Shown here one piece after another: positions 7,925-17,741 of a DNA stretch of 64,000 nucleotides. A model generated the notes under the pieces. The model was not told where the DNA came from and ran no database searches. It was given only the letters and a program-made list of their open reading frames with translations. The stretch is from NCBI RefSeq assembly GCF_003047295.1, contig NZ_PZYZ01000007.1, positions 243,241 through 307,240 of the forward strand, in the 5' to 3' direction. The position numbers and the translations under genes are program-made. This DNA is from Nocardioides sediminis (GTDB taxonomy: Bacteria; Actinomycetota; Actinomycetes; Propionibacteriales; Nocardioidaceae). Numbering within the stretch: the stretch's first letter is position 1; each line of letters starts with the position of its first letter.

Positions 7925-9304
7925 ATGTACCTCACCGCAGACTTCCTCAGGCGGAGGCTCCGACCGGGAGGCCGGCACGGCCTGGCCTCCCACGAGCAGC
8001 GCGACCCCATCGGACTGGCCGTCGCCGGGCTCAACCGGCTGGCGGCGAGCGAGGTGCTCGACCGCCTCGGACTGCGCAGGCAGACCGAGCAGGCGGTCCT
8101 CACCCTGACGCGCAACGGGTTCCGCACGGCGACGGCAGCCGGGCGGCAGTTCACGCGGGCCGGCAGCCGCGGGACGCCGGGCACGCGGCCGGAGTCGGCC
8201 AGGACCGACGGCACCTTCGACCTGACGCCGACCGAGGACGAGCAGATGCTCGTCGACGTGGTGGGGGAGTTCGCGGAGGAGGTCCTCCGCCCCGCGGCCC
8301 CGGCTGCCGACGAGGCGTGCGCGGCGCCGGACGACCTGCTGCGCGCCAGCCTGGAGATCGGACTGCCCATCCTCGGCCTGCCCGAGGCGCTCGGCGGCGT
8401 CTCCGAGGAGCGGTCGGCGATGGCCGGCACGCTGGTCGCCGAGGCCCTCGCCAAGGGAGACATGGGGCTGGCCGTCGCGGCGCTCGCCCCCGGAGCGGTC
8501 GCCACCGCCCTGGGGCTGTGGGGCACCGACGCGCAGCAACGGACGTACCTCCCCGCCTTCACCGGTGACGACGTACCGGCGGCCGCGATCGCGCTCACCG
8601 AGCCGACGGTGCTCTTCGACCCGCTCAGCCCCGCCACCACGGCACGACGCGACGGCGACGGCTTCGTCCTCGACGGCCTCAAGTCGGCCGTGCCCCGCGG
8701 CGCGGAGGCCGAGCTCTTCGTCGTCGGCGCCGAGCTCGAGGGCCGCCCGGTCCTCTTCCTCGTCGAGTCGTCCGCCGAGGGGCTCACCGTCGAGGCCGAC
8801 CCGTCGATGGGCATCCGCGCCGCGTCCCTGACCCGGCTGGGCCTGACCGGCGTCCGCGTCCCCGCCGACGCCGTCCTCGGCGAGACCGACGGCTCGACGT
8901 ACGCCGAGTGCGTGCGGCTCTCGCGCCTCGCCTGGTGCGCGCTGGCGGTCGGCACGGGGCAGGCCGTCCTCGACCACGTCACGGCGTACGTCAACGAGCG
9001 CGAGGCCTTCGGCGAGCCGATCAGCCACCGGCAGGCCGTCGCGTTCATGGTCGCCGACATGGCGATCGAGCTGCAGGCCATGCGGCTGGTGACCTGGAAG
9101 GCCGCGTCGCGCGCCGCCCGGGGCAAGGACTTCGCCCGCGAGGTCGCGCTCGCGCGCTCGCTGTGCGCCGACAAGGGCATGCGGATCGGCCTCGACGGCG
9201 TCCAGCTGCTCGGCGGCCACGGCTTCGTCAAGGAGCACCCGGTCGAGCGGTGGTACCGCGACCTGCGTGCCGTCGGCATCATGGAAGGGACGGTTCTGGT
9301 CTGA
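7925..9304 (+). CDS. Acyl-CoA dehydrogenase family protein (first of a pair)
   Basis: A 459-residue flavoprotein of the acyl-CoA dehydrogenase fold, placed in fatty-acid beta-oxidation or a related CoA-thioester pathway. About 100 residues precede the ACAD N-terminal helical domain (LTPTEDEQMLVDVVGEFAEEVLRP). The C-terminal domain contains YVNEREAFGEPISHRQAVAFMVADMA and LLGGHGFVKEHPVERWYRDLRAVGIMEGTVLV, where the protein stops, lacking the usual last helix. The ATG at 7925 is 6 nt after a TACATT -10, so the mRNA is probably leaderless. It is followed 55 bp later by a second ACAD and may act with it as a heteromer (inference). Confidence 0.88.
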   Translation: MYLTADFLRRRLRPGGRHGLASHEQRDPIGLAVAGLNRLAASEVLDRLGLRRQTEQAVLTLTRNGFRTATAAGRQFTRAGSRGTPGTRPESARTDGTFDLTPTEDEQMLVDVVGEFAEEVLRPAAPAADEACAAPDDLLRASLEIGLPILGLPEALGGVSEERSAMAGTLVAEALAKGDMGLAVAALAPGAVATALGLWGTDAQQRTYLPAFTGDDVPAAAIALTEPTVLFDPLSPATTARRDGDGFVLDGLKSAVPRGAEAELFVVGAELEGRPVLFLVESSAEGLTVEADPSMGIRAASLTRLGLTGVRVPADAVLGETDGSTYAECVRLSRLAWCALAVGTGQAVLDHVTAYVNEREAFGEPISHRQAVAFMVADMAIELQAMRLVTWKAASRAARGKDFAREVALARSLCADKGMRIGLDGVQLLGGHGFVKEHPVERWYRDLRAVGIMEGTVLV

Positions 9305-9359
9305 TGAACCACCCCATTCGAATGCTCACTTCGTTCCGCTCCGAACGGGGGCCCCGGTC

Positions 9360-10574
9360 ATGATCAACCTCGAGACCCCCAGGAAGCACCGGACGCTGGT
9401 CGACCAGGCCCACCAGGTCGCGATGAACATGCTGCGGCCCATCTCGCGCAAGTACGACCGCGAGGAGCACGCCTACCCCAAGGAGCTCGACATGCTCGCG
9501 GCGATGATCGACGGGCTCTCCGAGTCCGGGTCGTCGGAGGGCGCGGGTGCGTCCGGCGTACGTCGCGACGAGGACGAGGTGGACGACGGCGGCGTGCGCA
9601 ACGGGGCCAACCTCGCCTCGGTCATGTCGGTCGCCGAGATGTGCTGGGGCGACACCGGGCTGCTGCTGTCCATGCCGCGGCAGGGCCTCGGCAACTCGGC
9701 CATCGCGTCCGTGGCGACGCCGGAGCAGCAGGAGCGGTACGCCGGCACCTGGGCCGCCATGGCCATCACCGAGCCGACCACCGGCTCGGACTCCGCCAGC
9801 ATCTCCACGACCGCCCGCCTCGACGGCGACGAGTACGTCATCAACGGCGAGAAGATCTACGTCACCTCGGGCGAGCGCGCCGACAGCGTGGTCGTGTGGG
9901 CGACGCTGGACAAGTCGCTGGGTCGGGCGGCGATCAAGTCGTTCGTGGTCCGCAAGGACAACCCGGGGATGAAGGTCGAGCGGCTCGAGCACAAGCTCGG
10001 CATCCGCGCCTCCGACACGGCGGCCATCACCTTCACCGACTGCCGCGTGCCGGCCGAGGACCTGCTGGGCTCACCCGAGATCGACGTGAAGCAGGGCTTC
10101 GCCGGGGCGATGGCCACCTTCGACAACACCCGCCCGCTGGTGGCCGCGATGGCCGTCGGCTGCGCCCGGGCCTCGCTGGACCTCACTCGCGACCTGCTGG
10201 AGCAGGCGGGCGTGAGCGTGGACTACGACCGGCCCGCGCAGGTGCAGTCCGCGGCGGCCGCCAGGCTGCTGCAGCTCGAGGCCGACTGGGAGGGCGCCCA
10301 GCTGCTGATGATGCAGGCGGCCTGGATGGCCGACAACCGCAAGCCCAACTCGCTCGAGGCGTCGATGGCCAAGGCCAAGGCGGGGCGCGTGGGGTCCGAC
10401 GTCACGCTGTCCTGCGTGCAGCTGGCCGGGTCGCTGGGCTACAGCGAGGCCGAGCTGCTGGAGAAGTGGGCCCGGGACTCCAAGATCCTCGACATCTTCG
10501 AGGGGACCCAGCAGATCCAGCTGCTCATCGTGGCCCGGCGGCTGCTCGGGCTGACCAGCGCCGAGCTGCGCTGA
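9360..10574 (+). CDS. Acyl-CoA dehydrogenase family protein (second of a pair)
   Basis: A 404-residue acyl-CoA dehydrogenase. The flavin/substrate middle domain is clear (MAITEPTTGSDSASISTTARLDGDEYVINGEKIYVTSG), followed by KLGIRASDTAAITFTDCRVPAEDLLG. The C-terminal helical domain ends with KILDIFEGTQQIQLLIVARRLLG, which carries the EGTxQIQ segment where the catalytic Glu of many ACADs lies. An acidic stretch near residue 60 (RRDEDEVDDGG) is unusual. The ATG at 9360 is preceded by a 55-bp spacer rich in short repeats. It is likely cotranscribed with the upstream ACAD. A palindromic repeat follows its stop. Confidence 0.9.
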   Translation: MINLETPRKHRTLVDQAHQVAMNMLRPISRKYDREEHAYPKELDMLAAMIDGLSESGSSEGAGASGVRRDEDEVDDGGVRNGANLASVMSVAEMCWGDTGLLLSMPRQGLGNSAIASVATPEQQERYAGTWAAMAITEPTTGSDSASISTTARLDGDEYVINGEKIYVTSGERADSVVVWATLDKSLGRAAIKSFVVRKDNPGMKVERLEHKLGIRASDTAAITFTDCRVPAEDLLGSPEIDVKQGFAGAMATFDNTRPLVAAMAVGCARASLDLTRDLLEQAGVSVDYDRPAQVQSAAAARLLQLEADWEGAQLLMMQAAWMADNRKPNSLEASMAKAKAGRVGSDVTLSCVQLAGSLGYSEAELLEKWARDSKILDIFEGTQQIQLLIVARRLLGLTSAELR

Positions 10575-10584
10575 GGGCGCCCGG

Positions 10585-10616
10585 GTCGGAATCACCGCTG
10601 CAGCGGTGATTCCGAC
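10585..10616. repeat. 32-bp perfect palindrome of a dispersed repeat
   Basis: The 16-bp arm GTCGGAATCACCGCTG is followed directly by its exact reverse complement, 11 nt after the acyl-CoA dehydrogenase stop and between convergent genes. A diverged relative occurs at 63863. As RNA it would fold into a strong hairpin without a U-tract, so it could act as a two-way terminator or be a REP-like element. Confidence 0.85.
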
Positions 10617-10649
10617 GCATGCTGGCCGATGCAGCGGCCAGCATGCGTC
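10614..10649. repeat. Second palindrome abutting the first
   Basis: gacgcatgctggccg and its reverse complement cggccagcatgcgtc form a 15-bp stem around a 6-nt loop (atgcag). It shares its first three bases with the end of the previous palindrome. The pair forms a tandem hairpin block after the acyl-CoA dehydrogenase gene. Confidence 0.8.
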
Positions 10650-10704
10650 AAGGTCGGCCAGCCGGTGGTGCCGATGGTGCGACCCGCGGTCGGCGCCCGG
10701 GGCG

Positions 10705-10995
10705 TCAGGCGGAGCGGTAGGGGTCGTGCTGGGCGAGCGCCTTGTCGAGGCGGGCCTGGTCGAGGCGGTGCATGACGGTGCTGTCGTCCTGCATGTCCCG
10801 CACGACCTTGGCCAGGGTGAAGGTCGAGGTGGTGAGGTAGAGCGTCCCCAGGGCGAGGAAGCCCTTGATCCAGGGGTCGGCGTCCATGAAGTAGACGGCG
10901 ACGAGCATCGCGAAGAGCGACGCCCCGAAGGAGATCGCGGCCTGGGCAGCGAAGGCGGTGGTGTTCTTGGCGGTGGTGCTGACTGGATTCGGCAT
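10705..10995 (-). CDS. YiaA/YiaB-family inner membrane protein
   Basis: A 96-residue protein with two membrane helices (AFAAQAAISFGASLFAMLVAVYFM and KGFLALGTLYLTTSTFTLAKVV) joined by DADPW, then a charged cytosolic tail (RDMQDDSTVMHRLDQARLDKALAQHDPY). This two-helix arrangement with a conserved loop is that of the YiaA/YiaB family, whose function is unknown. A CAGGCT -10 candidate lies 6 nt before the ATG. It converges on the acyl-CoA dehydrogenase genes across the palindromic repeat. Confidence 0.8.
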   Translation of the reverse strand: MPNPVSTTAKNTTAFAAQAAISFGASLFAMLVAVYFMDADPWIKGFLALGTLYLTTSTFTLAKVVRDMQDDSTVMHRLDQARLDKALAQHDPYRSA

Positions 10996-11092
10996 GGCAG
11001 GAGCCTGCTCCTCGCAGCGCGGCCGGGAACCTGTCGCGCTACCCGATCCGGCCTGAGTACGACGGCTCAGCCGCGGGCAGTACCTTCGGGCC

Positions 11093-12586
11093 ATGCCCGA
11101 GAGCCCGACGCCCGAGAGCCCGAGACCCGAGAGCTCCCTGCCCGACGACGGCCCCCACATGTCCCCGGAGGAGTTCCGGCGCCACGGGCACGCGGCCATC
11201 GACTGGATCGCCGACTACTGGGCCTCGCTCGACGACCTTCCCGTGCTCGCGCAGGTCGCGCCCGGCGACGTACGACGCTCGCTCCCGGACGCCCCGCCCG
11301 AGCAGGCCGAGGACTTCGACGCCCTCCTCTCCGACCTCGACGAGATCGTGGTGCCGGGACTCACGCACTGGCAGCACCCGCGCTACTTCGCCTACTTCCC
11401 GGCCAACTCCTCGCCCGCGGCGATCCTCGGGGACCTCCTCTCCAGCGGCATCGGCGCGCAGGGGATGATCTGGGCCACCAGCCCCGCTGTCACCGAGGTC
11501 GAGCAGGTCGTCGTCGACTGGCTGGCGCAGGCTCTCGGGCTGCCCGAGCAGCTCCGCCACGCCGCTCCCGGCCCGGGCGGCGGCGTCATCCAGGACACCG
11601 CGTCGACGGCGACCTTCACCGCCCTGCTGGCCGCCCTGCACGCCGCCAGCGGCGGCCGGGTGCGCGACGCCGGGCTGGGGGACACCCGCTGGACGGTCTA
11701 CGGCTCGTCGCAGGCGCACTCCTCGCTGGTCAAGGCGGCAATGATGGCCGGCCTCGGCGCCGAGTCGGTCCGGATGGTCGACGTGGACCCGGCCACCCAG
11801 GCGATGGACGTGCGCAGCCTCGAGCGGATGCTGGCCGAGGACATCGACGACGGGTGCCGGCCGGTCTTCGTGCAGGCCTGCGTCGGCACCACGTCCACCG
11901 GCGCCGTCGACGACGTGCAGGCGATCGCCGAGGCGCTCGACGGCGTCGGCGCCTGGCTGCACGTGGACGCGGCCTGGGCCGGGGTGGCGGCCGTGTGCCC
12001 CGAGCACCGCGAGCACCTGACGCGCGGCCTGCACCTGGCGCAGTCGATCGTCACCAACCCGCACAAGTGGCTGCTCACGACCTTCGACTGCAGCGTCCTG
12101 TGGGTGCCCGACCGCGGCTCCCTGACCGGCGCCCTGTCGCTGACCCCGGAGTACCTCCGCAACGCCGCGTCCGACTCCGGCGAGGTGGTCGACTACCGCG
12201 ACTGGCACCCCCAGCTCGGTCGCCGGTTCCGCGCGCTCAAGCTCTGGGCCGTGATGCGGACCTACGGGTTGGAGGGGCTGCGCGAGCACGTGCGCCAGGG
12301 CGTCGAGCTGGCCCGCCGGGTCGAGGAGCTCGTGGAGGACGACGACCGCTTCGAGCTCGTCACCCCGCGCAGCCTCAGCCTCGTGGTGTTCCGGGCGGTG
12401 GCCGGCGACGACGCCACGATGGCGCTGATGGACGGCGTCAACGCCTCGGGCGTGGCCTACCTCAGCCACACCCGGGTCGAGGGGCGGGCCGCGATCCGGT
12501 GGGCCGTCGGCGGCTGGCGCACCACCGCCCCGGACATCGACCGCACCTGGGCGGCCCTCACGGAGGTGGCCGAGCGGGCCGGGTGA
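11093..12586 (+). CDS. PLP-dependent aromatic amino acid decarboxylase family protein
   Basis: A 497-residue group II decarboxylase. The fold-type I motifs are visible: HWQHPRYFAYFPANSSPAAILGDLLSSGIGAQGMIWATSPAVTEVE, GGGVIQDTASTATFTALLAALHAA, WLHVDAAWAGVAAVCPEHR and the PLP-lysine motif NPHKWLLTTFDCS (Lys about 325). Such enzymes decarboxylate Tyr, Trp, DOPA or related substrates to amines; the substrate is not deducible. The N-terminus carries three 15-bp repeats (PESP type). TACCTT lies 6 nt before the ATG, suggesting a leaderless mRNA. A small membrane protein gene follows 15 bp downstream. Confidence 0.9.
   Translation: MPESPTPESPRPESSLPDDGPHMSPEEFRRHGHAAIDWIADYWASLDDLPVLAQVAPGDVRRSLPDAPPEQAEDFDALLSDLDEIVVPGLTHWQHPRYFAYFPANSSPAAILGDLLSSGIGAQGMIWATSPAVTEVEQVVVDWLAQALGLPEQLRHAAPGPGGGVIQDTASTATFTALLAALHAASGGRVRDAGLGDTRWTVYGSSQAHSSLVKAAMMAGLGAESVRMVDVDPATQAMDVRSLERMLAEDIDDGCRPVFVQACVGTTSTGAVDDVQAIAEALDGVGAWLHVDAAWAGVAAVCPEHREHLTRGLHLAQSIVTNPHKWLLTTFDCSVLWVPDRGSLTGALSLTPEYLRNAASDSGEVVDYRDWHPQLGRRFRALKLWAVMRTYGLEGLREHVRQGVELARRVEELVEDDDRFELVTPRSLSLVVFRAVAGDDATMALMDGVNASGVAYLSHTRVEGRAAIRWAVGGWRTTAPDIDRTWAALTEVAERAG
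11096..11140. repeat. Three 15-bp tandem repeats at the decarboxylase N-terminus
   Basis: Units beginning cccgagagc recur at 11096, 11111 and 11126, encoding PESPT/PESPR/PESSL. The period is a multiple of three, so the reading frame survives copy-number change. Confidence 0.8.
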
Positions 12587-12601
12587 TGCTCGGATGGGGG
12601 C

Positions 12602-14664
<2,063 letters not shown>

Positions 14665-14706
14665 GAGGCGCCCAGCGGCCGCCGGGTCACGCGGGTCGGG
14701 CCGGGG

Positions 14707-16494
14707 TCAGGCCCTCGGGGTCGTTCCGTTGCCGGACCCGTTGCTGGAGGTGCTCGCCGGCCTGTCGTCGGCGGCCGGCTCCTGCTCGACCGCGAGCCGG
14801 AAGTCGTCACCGTGCTCGGTGACACCGGCGATGACGGCCTCGTGCACGGCCTCGCGGGCCACGCGCGTGCGGACGATCATCGAGTCCTGGCTGAGGTCCT
14901 TCACCAGGGACACGCACAGGCCGATCATGACCAGCACGAACGGGACGGCCGCGACGATGGTGATCGTCTTGAGCCCGTCGAGTGCTGTGTCGCCGCCGAC
15001 GAGCAGCATGACCGCGGCCACGCCACCGGTCGCGACGCCCCAGAAGATGACCGGGGCACGGCTCGGCTCGATCGCGCCGTTCTGGGACAGCGAGCCCATC
15101 ACGATCGACGCGGCGTCGGCACCGGAGACGAAGAAGATCGCCACGAGGACCATGACCAGGACGCTGGACACCGTCGCCAGCGGGAACTGGTCGAGCATGG
15201 TGAACAGCTGGTCCTCGAGCGCACCGGCGCCGTAGATGTCGGTGCCGTCCATCTGCAGCTTGATCGCCGAGCCGCCGAAGATGGCGAACCAGACCAGGCT
15301 CACGAGGCTGGGCACCAGGAGCACGCCGGTCACGAACTGCCGGATCGTGCGACCGCGCGAGATGCGCGCGATGAACATGCCGACGAACGGGGTCCACGAG
15401 ATCCACCAGGCCCAGTAGAAGACCGTGTAGCTGCTGAGCCACGCGGCCGCGGCCTCGCCGTCGGCGTTGGTGCGGCCGGTCATGGTCGGCAGGTCGCCCA
15501 CGTAGGAGGCGACCGAGGTCGGGATGATGTCGAGGATGAACATCGTCGGGCCGACGACGAACACGAAGACCGCGAGCAGCAGCGCCAGCACCATGTTGAT
15601 GTTGGAGAGCCACTGGATGCCCTTGGCGACGCCCGAGACGGCGGAGAGCACGAAGCAGACCGTCAGGACGGCGATGATGCCGACGAGCACGGCGTTGCCG
15701 ACCTCACCGATGCCGGAGACGATGCGCAGCCCGCTGGAGATCTGAATGGCGCCGAGGCCGAGCGAGGCGGCCGAGCCGAACAGCGTCGCGAAGATCGCGA
15801 GGATGTCGATGACCTTGCCGGCCGGGCCACGGGCGTGCTTGCCCAGCAGCGGCTCGAACGCCGCGCTGATCAGCTGCAGACGGCCCTTGCGGTAGACGCC
15901 GTACGCGATGGCGAGGCCCACGACGGCGTAGATCGCCCACGGGTGCAGGGTCCAGTGGAACAACGTGTGCGCCATGGCGCTCTCGGCGCGCTGCGGGTCG
16001 GCCAGGCCCTCGGTGCCGGGAGGCGCGTAGCCGTCGGTGTCGGCGAAGAACGTGAGCGGCTCGTTGACGCCGTAGAACATCAGGCCGATGCCCATGCCCG
16101 CGGAGAACATCATCGCCACCCAGGAGGTGGTCGAGAACTCCGGCTCGTCGCCGTCGCGGCCCAGCGGGATGTTGCCGTACTTGCCCAGGGCGAGCCACAG
16201 GGCGAAGACGACGAAGCCCGACGCGGCCAGCACGAACAGCCAGCCGAGGTACTTCATGGTGCCGGTCAGGGCGGTCCCGGACGCGCTCGCCAGGGAGGCG
16301 GTGTCGAGGAAGCCCCAGAGCAGGAACGCGACGGCGATCACGGCGGTGACACCGAAGACGACCTTGTCGAGGACCTGGGGCCGCTCGGACTCCGCGCGGG
16401 GCTCGACGTCCAGGGCCGGGTGGGGGATCACGCTGTCGGTGGGGCTCTTGAAGCTCTGCTGGATCGTGTGGTCGTTCGGTGGAGCCTGGGTCAC
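14707..16494 (-). CDS. BCCT-family betaine/choline transporter
   Basis: A 595-residue transporter with 12 expected membrane helices. Signature segments are MFSAGMGIGLMFYGVNEPLTFF, LFHWTLHPWAIYAVVGLAIAYGVYRKG and the Trp-rich substrate helix FYWAWWISWTPFVGMFIARISRGRTIRQF. The family imports glycine betaine, choline or carnitine using Na+ or H+, usually for osmoprotection. A charged C-terminal tail of about 60 residues could be an osmosensory domain. The GTG at 16494 follows AGGAGGT with an 11-nt gap. The leader carries a hairpin at 16515-16541, directly at the predicted transcript 5' end. Confidence 0.9.
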   Translation of the reverse strand: MTQAPPNDHTIQQSFKSPTDSVIPHPALDVEPRAESERPQVLDKVVFGVTAVIAVAFLLWGFLDTASLASASGTALTGTMKYLGWLFVLAASGFVVFALWLALGKYGNIPLGRDGDEPEFSTTSWVAMMFSAGMGIGLMFYGVNEPLTFFADTDGYAPPGTEGLADPQRAESAMAHTLFHWTLHPWAIYAVVGLAIAYGVYRKGRLQLISAAFEPLLGKHARGPAGKVIDILAIFATLFGSAASLGLGAIQISSGLRIVSGIGEVGNAVLVGIIAVLTVCFVLSAVSGVAKGIQWLSNINMVLALLLAVFVFVVGPTMFILDIIPTSVASYVGDLPTMTGRTNADGEAAAAWLSSYTVFYWAWWISWTPFVGMFIARISRGRTIRQFVTGVLLVPSLVSLVWFAIFGGSAIKLQMDGTDIYGAGALEDQLFTMLDQFPLATVSSVLVMVLVAIFFVSGADAASIVMGSLSQNGAIEPSRAPVIFWGVATGGVAAVMLLVGGDTALDGLKTITIVAAVPFVLVMIGLCVSLVKDLSQDSMIVRTRVAREAVHEAVIAGVTEHGDDFRLAVEQEPAADDRPASTSSNGSGNGTTPRA

Positions 16495-16514
16495 GAGCTC
16501 GTGACACCTCCTGA

Positions 16515-16577
16515 GGTTGCTCGAGGGTCGAGTGGACAACCGTTCGACCCTAGGGGGAAGACGTCGGCGTCTGCCAA
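16515..16577 (-). promoter_or_regulatory. BCCT promoter and 5' leader hairpin
   Basis: On the minus strand TTGGCA (16572-16577) and TAGGGT (16547-16552) are 19 bp apart. Transcription would start near 16540. The first 27 nt (16541 down to 16515) fold into nested stems GGTTG/CAACC and CTCGA/TCGAG. This could stabilise the mRNA or be a protein-binding operator for osmotic control. Confidence 0.5.
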
Positions 16578-16601
16578 CTCCGGACCGGTTAGCGTGACGA
16601 G

Positions 16602-17156
16602 GTGCACACCCTCGTCGTGGCCGCGACCGCGGCCGAAGCCGCCCACGTCCCCGCCGACCTCCCGCTCGTCGTGACCGGTCTCGGCAAGACCGCGGCGGCC
16701 GTCGCGACCGCCCGCGCGCTCGCGGCGTACGACGACCTGTCGGGCCTGACGGTCGTCAACATCGGCACCGCGGGGTCGCTGCGCGACGAGCTCACCGGCC
16801 TGCACGAGCCGGGGGTGGTGCTCAACCACGACATCAACGCCGACATCGTCCGGTCGCTCGGCTACGACCCCGAGGAGCGGCTGGTGGTGGGGGAGTCCGA
16901 CGTCGTGCTCGCGACCGGGGACGTGTTCGTCACCGACCCGCTGGTGCGCGACCGGCTGGCGCTGGCCGCGCACCTGGTCGACATGGAGGGGTACGCCGTC
17001 GCGTTCGCCGCGCAGTCCTTCGGCGTGCCCGTGCGGCTGGTCAAGCACGTCAGCGACGCGGCCGACGAGTCCGCGATGGACTGGCCGGCCATGGTGGAGG
17101 CCAGCGCGCTGGTGCTCGGCGTGTGGCTGGAGGAGTGGCTCAGCGCGAGCTGTTGA
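16602..17156 (+). CDS. Nucleosidase (purine nucleoside phosphorylase/MTA-SAH nucleosidase fold)
   Basis: A 184-residue member of the nucleoside phosphorylase fold, shorter than E. coli MtnN (232 aa). Visible motifs are LPLVVTGLGKTAAAVATARALA, VVNIGTAGSL, and LVDMEGYAVAFAAQSFGVPVRLVKHVSDAADESAMDWP, where MEG and the SDxAD-type Asp are the ribose- and base-binding residues. It most likely hydrolyses a nucleoside such as 5'-methylthioadenosine or S-adenosylhomocysteine. TAGCGT lies 6 nt before the GTG, suggesting a leaderless mRNA. Its 3' end overlaps the convergent LysR-domain gene by 17 bp. Confidence 0.8.
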   Translation: MHTLVVAATAAEAAHVPADLPLVVTGLGKTAAAVATARALAAYDDLSGLTVVNIGTAGSLRDELTGLHEPGVVLNHDINADIVRSLGYDPEERLVVGESDVVLATGDVFVTDPLVRDRLALAAHLVDMEGYAVAFAAQSFGVPVRLVKHVSDAADESAMDWPAMVEASALVLGVWLEEWLSASC

Positions 17157-17718
17157 CCCGGCGCCCGCGCGCGACGCCCACGAAGGCCTGCGTGACGTCG
17201 TCGTCGCGGTCACGCAGCCACACCAGCGCGACGGTGGTGGGCTCGAGGTCGACCACCGGTCGGGTCACGACGTCCTTGCGGTGGTGCAGGCGGGCCACGC
17301 TCATCGGCACGATCACCACGCCGGTGCCGGACGCCACGGTCTCGATGGCGTCCTTCTCGCTCATCGGCGGCCAGTCGAGCTGGTCGGCGGCGGGCGTCCA
17401 CCCGCTGGCGTGCGGGCGCACCAGCTGCTCGTCGGCCAGGTCCGCCAGCTCCACCTCGTCGACCGCGCCGACGACGTGCTCGAGGCCGGCCACGACGACC
17501 GGGACCTCGTCGTACAACCGGACGCAGTGGAGGCCGTCGGTGTCGATCGGCAGGCGCACCAGGGCCATGTCGAGGCTGCCGTCCCGGACGCCGCGCAGCT
17601 GCTCCGCCTCGTCGACGGGGACCAGCTCGAGCGGCTCACGGCGGCGCTCGCGCCAGGCGCGCGCCCACTTGTCGGGGGTCGCGCCGGTCACGAAGCCGAC
17701 ACGCAGGGGGGCGATCAC
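17140..17718 (-). CDS. LysR-type substrate-binding domain protein without HTH
   Basis: A 192-residue protein matching only the effector-binding half of LysR regulators: LRVGFVTGATPDKWARAWRER, PLELVPVDEAEQLRGVRDGSLDMALVRLP, LYDEVPVVVAGLEHVV, IETVASGTGVVIVPMSVARLHHR and VALVWLRDRDDDVTQAFVGVARG. No winged helix-turn-helix precedes it, and the upstream bases hold the divergent promoter, so none is hidden there. It may be a ligand sensor, a decoy partner or a decayed regulator. The GTG start has TAGGCT (17725-17730) 6 nt upstream, sharing bases with the -10 of the divergent HAD gene. Confidence 0.75.
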   Translation of the reverse strand: MIAPLRVGFVTGATPDKWARAWRERRREPLELVPVDEAEQLRGVRDGSLDMALVRLPIDTDGLHCVRLYDEVPVVVAGLEHVVGAVDEVELADLADEQLVRPHASGWTPAADQLDWPPMSEKDAIETVASGTGVVIVPMSVARLHHRKDVVTRPVVDLEPTTVALVWLRDRDDDVTQAFVGVARGRRVNSSR

Positions 17719-17724
17719 CCGGCG

Positions 17725-17734
17725 AGCCTAGGGT
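17725..17734. promoter_or_regulatory. Overlapping divergent -10 elements (AGCCTAGGGT)
   Basis: The ten bases hold TAGGGT on the plus strand (17729-17734, 7 nt before the GTG at 17742) and TAGGCT on the minus strand (17725-17730, 6 nt before the GTG at 17718). The two hexamers share the central TA. Both transcripts would be leaderless, and RNA polymerase could occupy only one at a time. Confidence 0.6.
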
Positions 17735-17741
17735 GAGGCCC

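Noticed and set aside
17733..17741. GTG at 17733 as start of the HAD hydrolase
   Set aside because: It falls inside the TAGGGT hexamer; 17742 fits the promoter spacing and the family's N-terminus.
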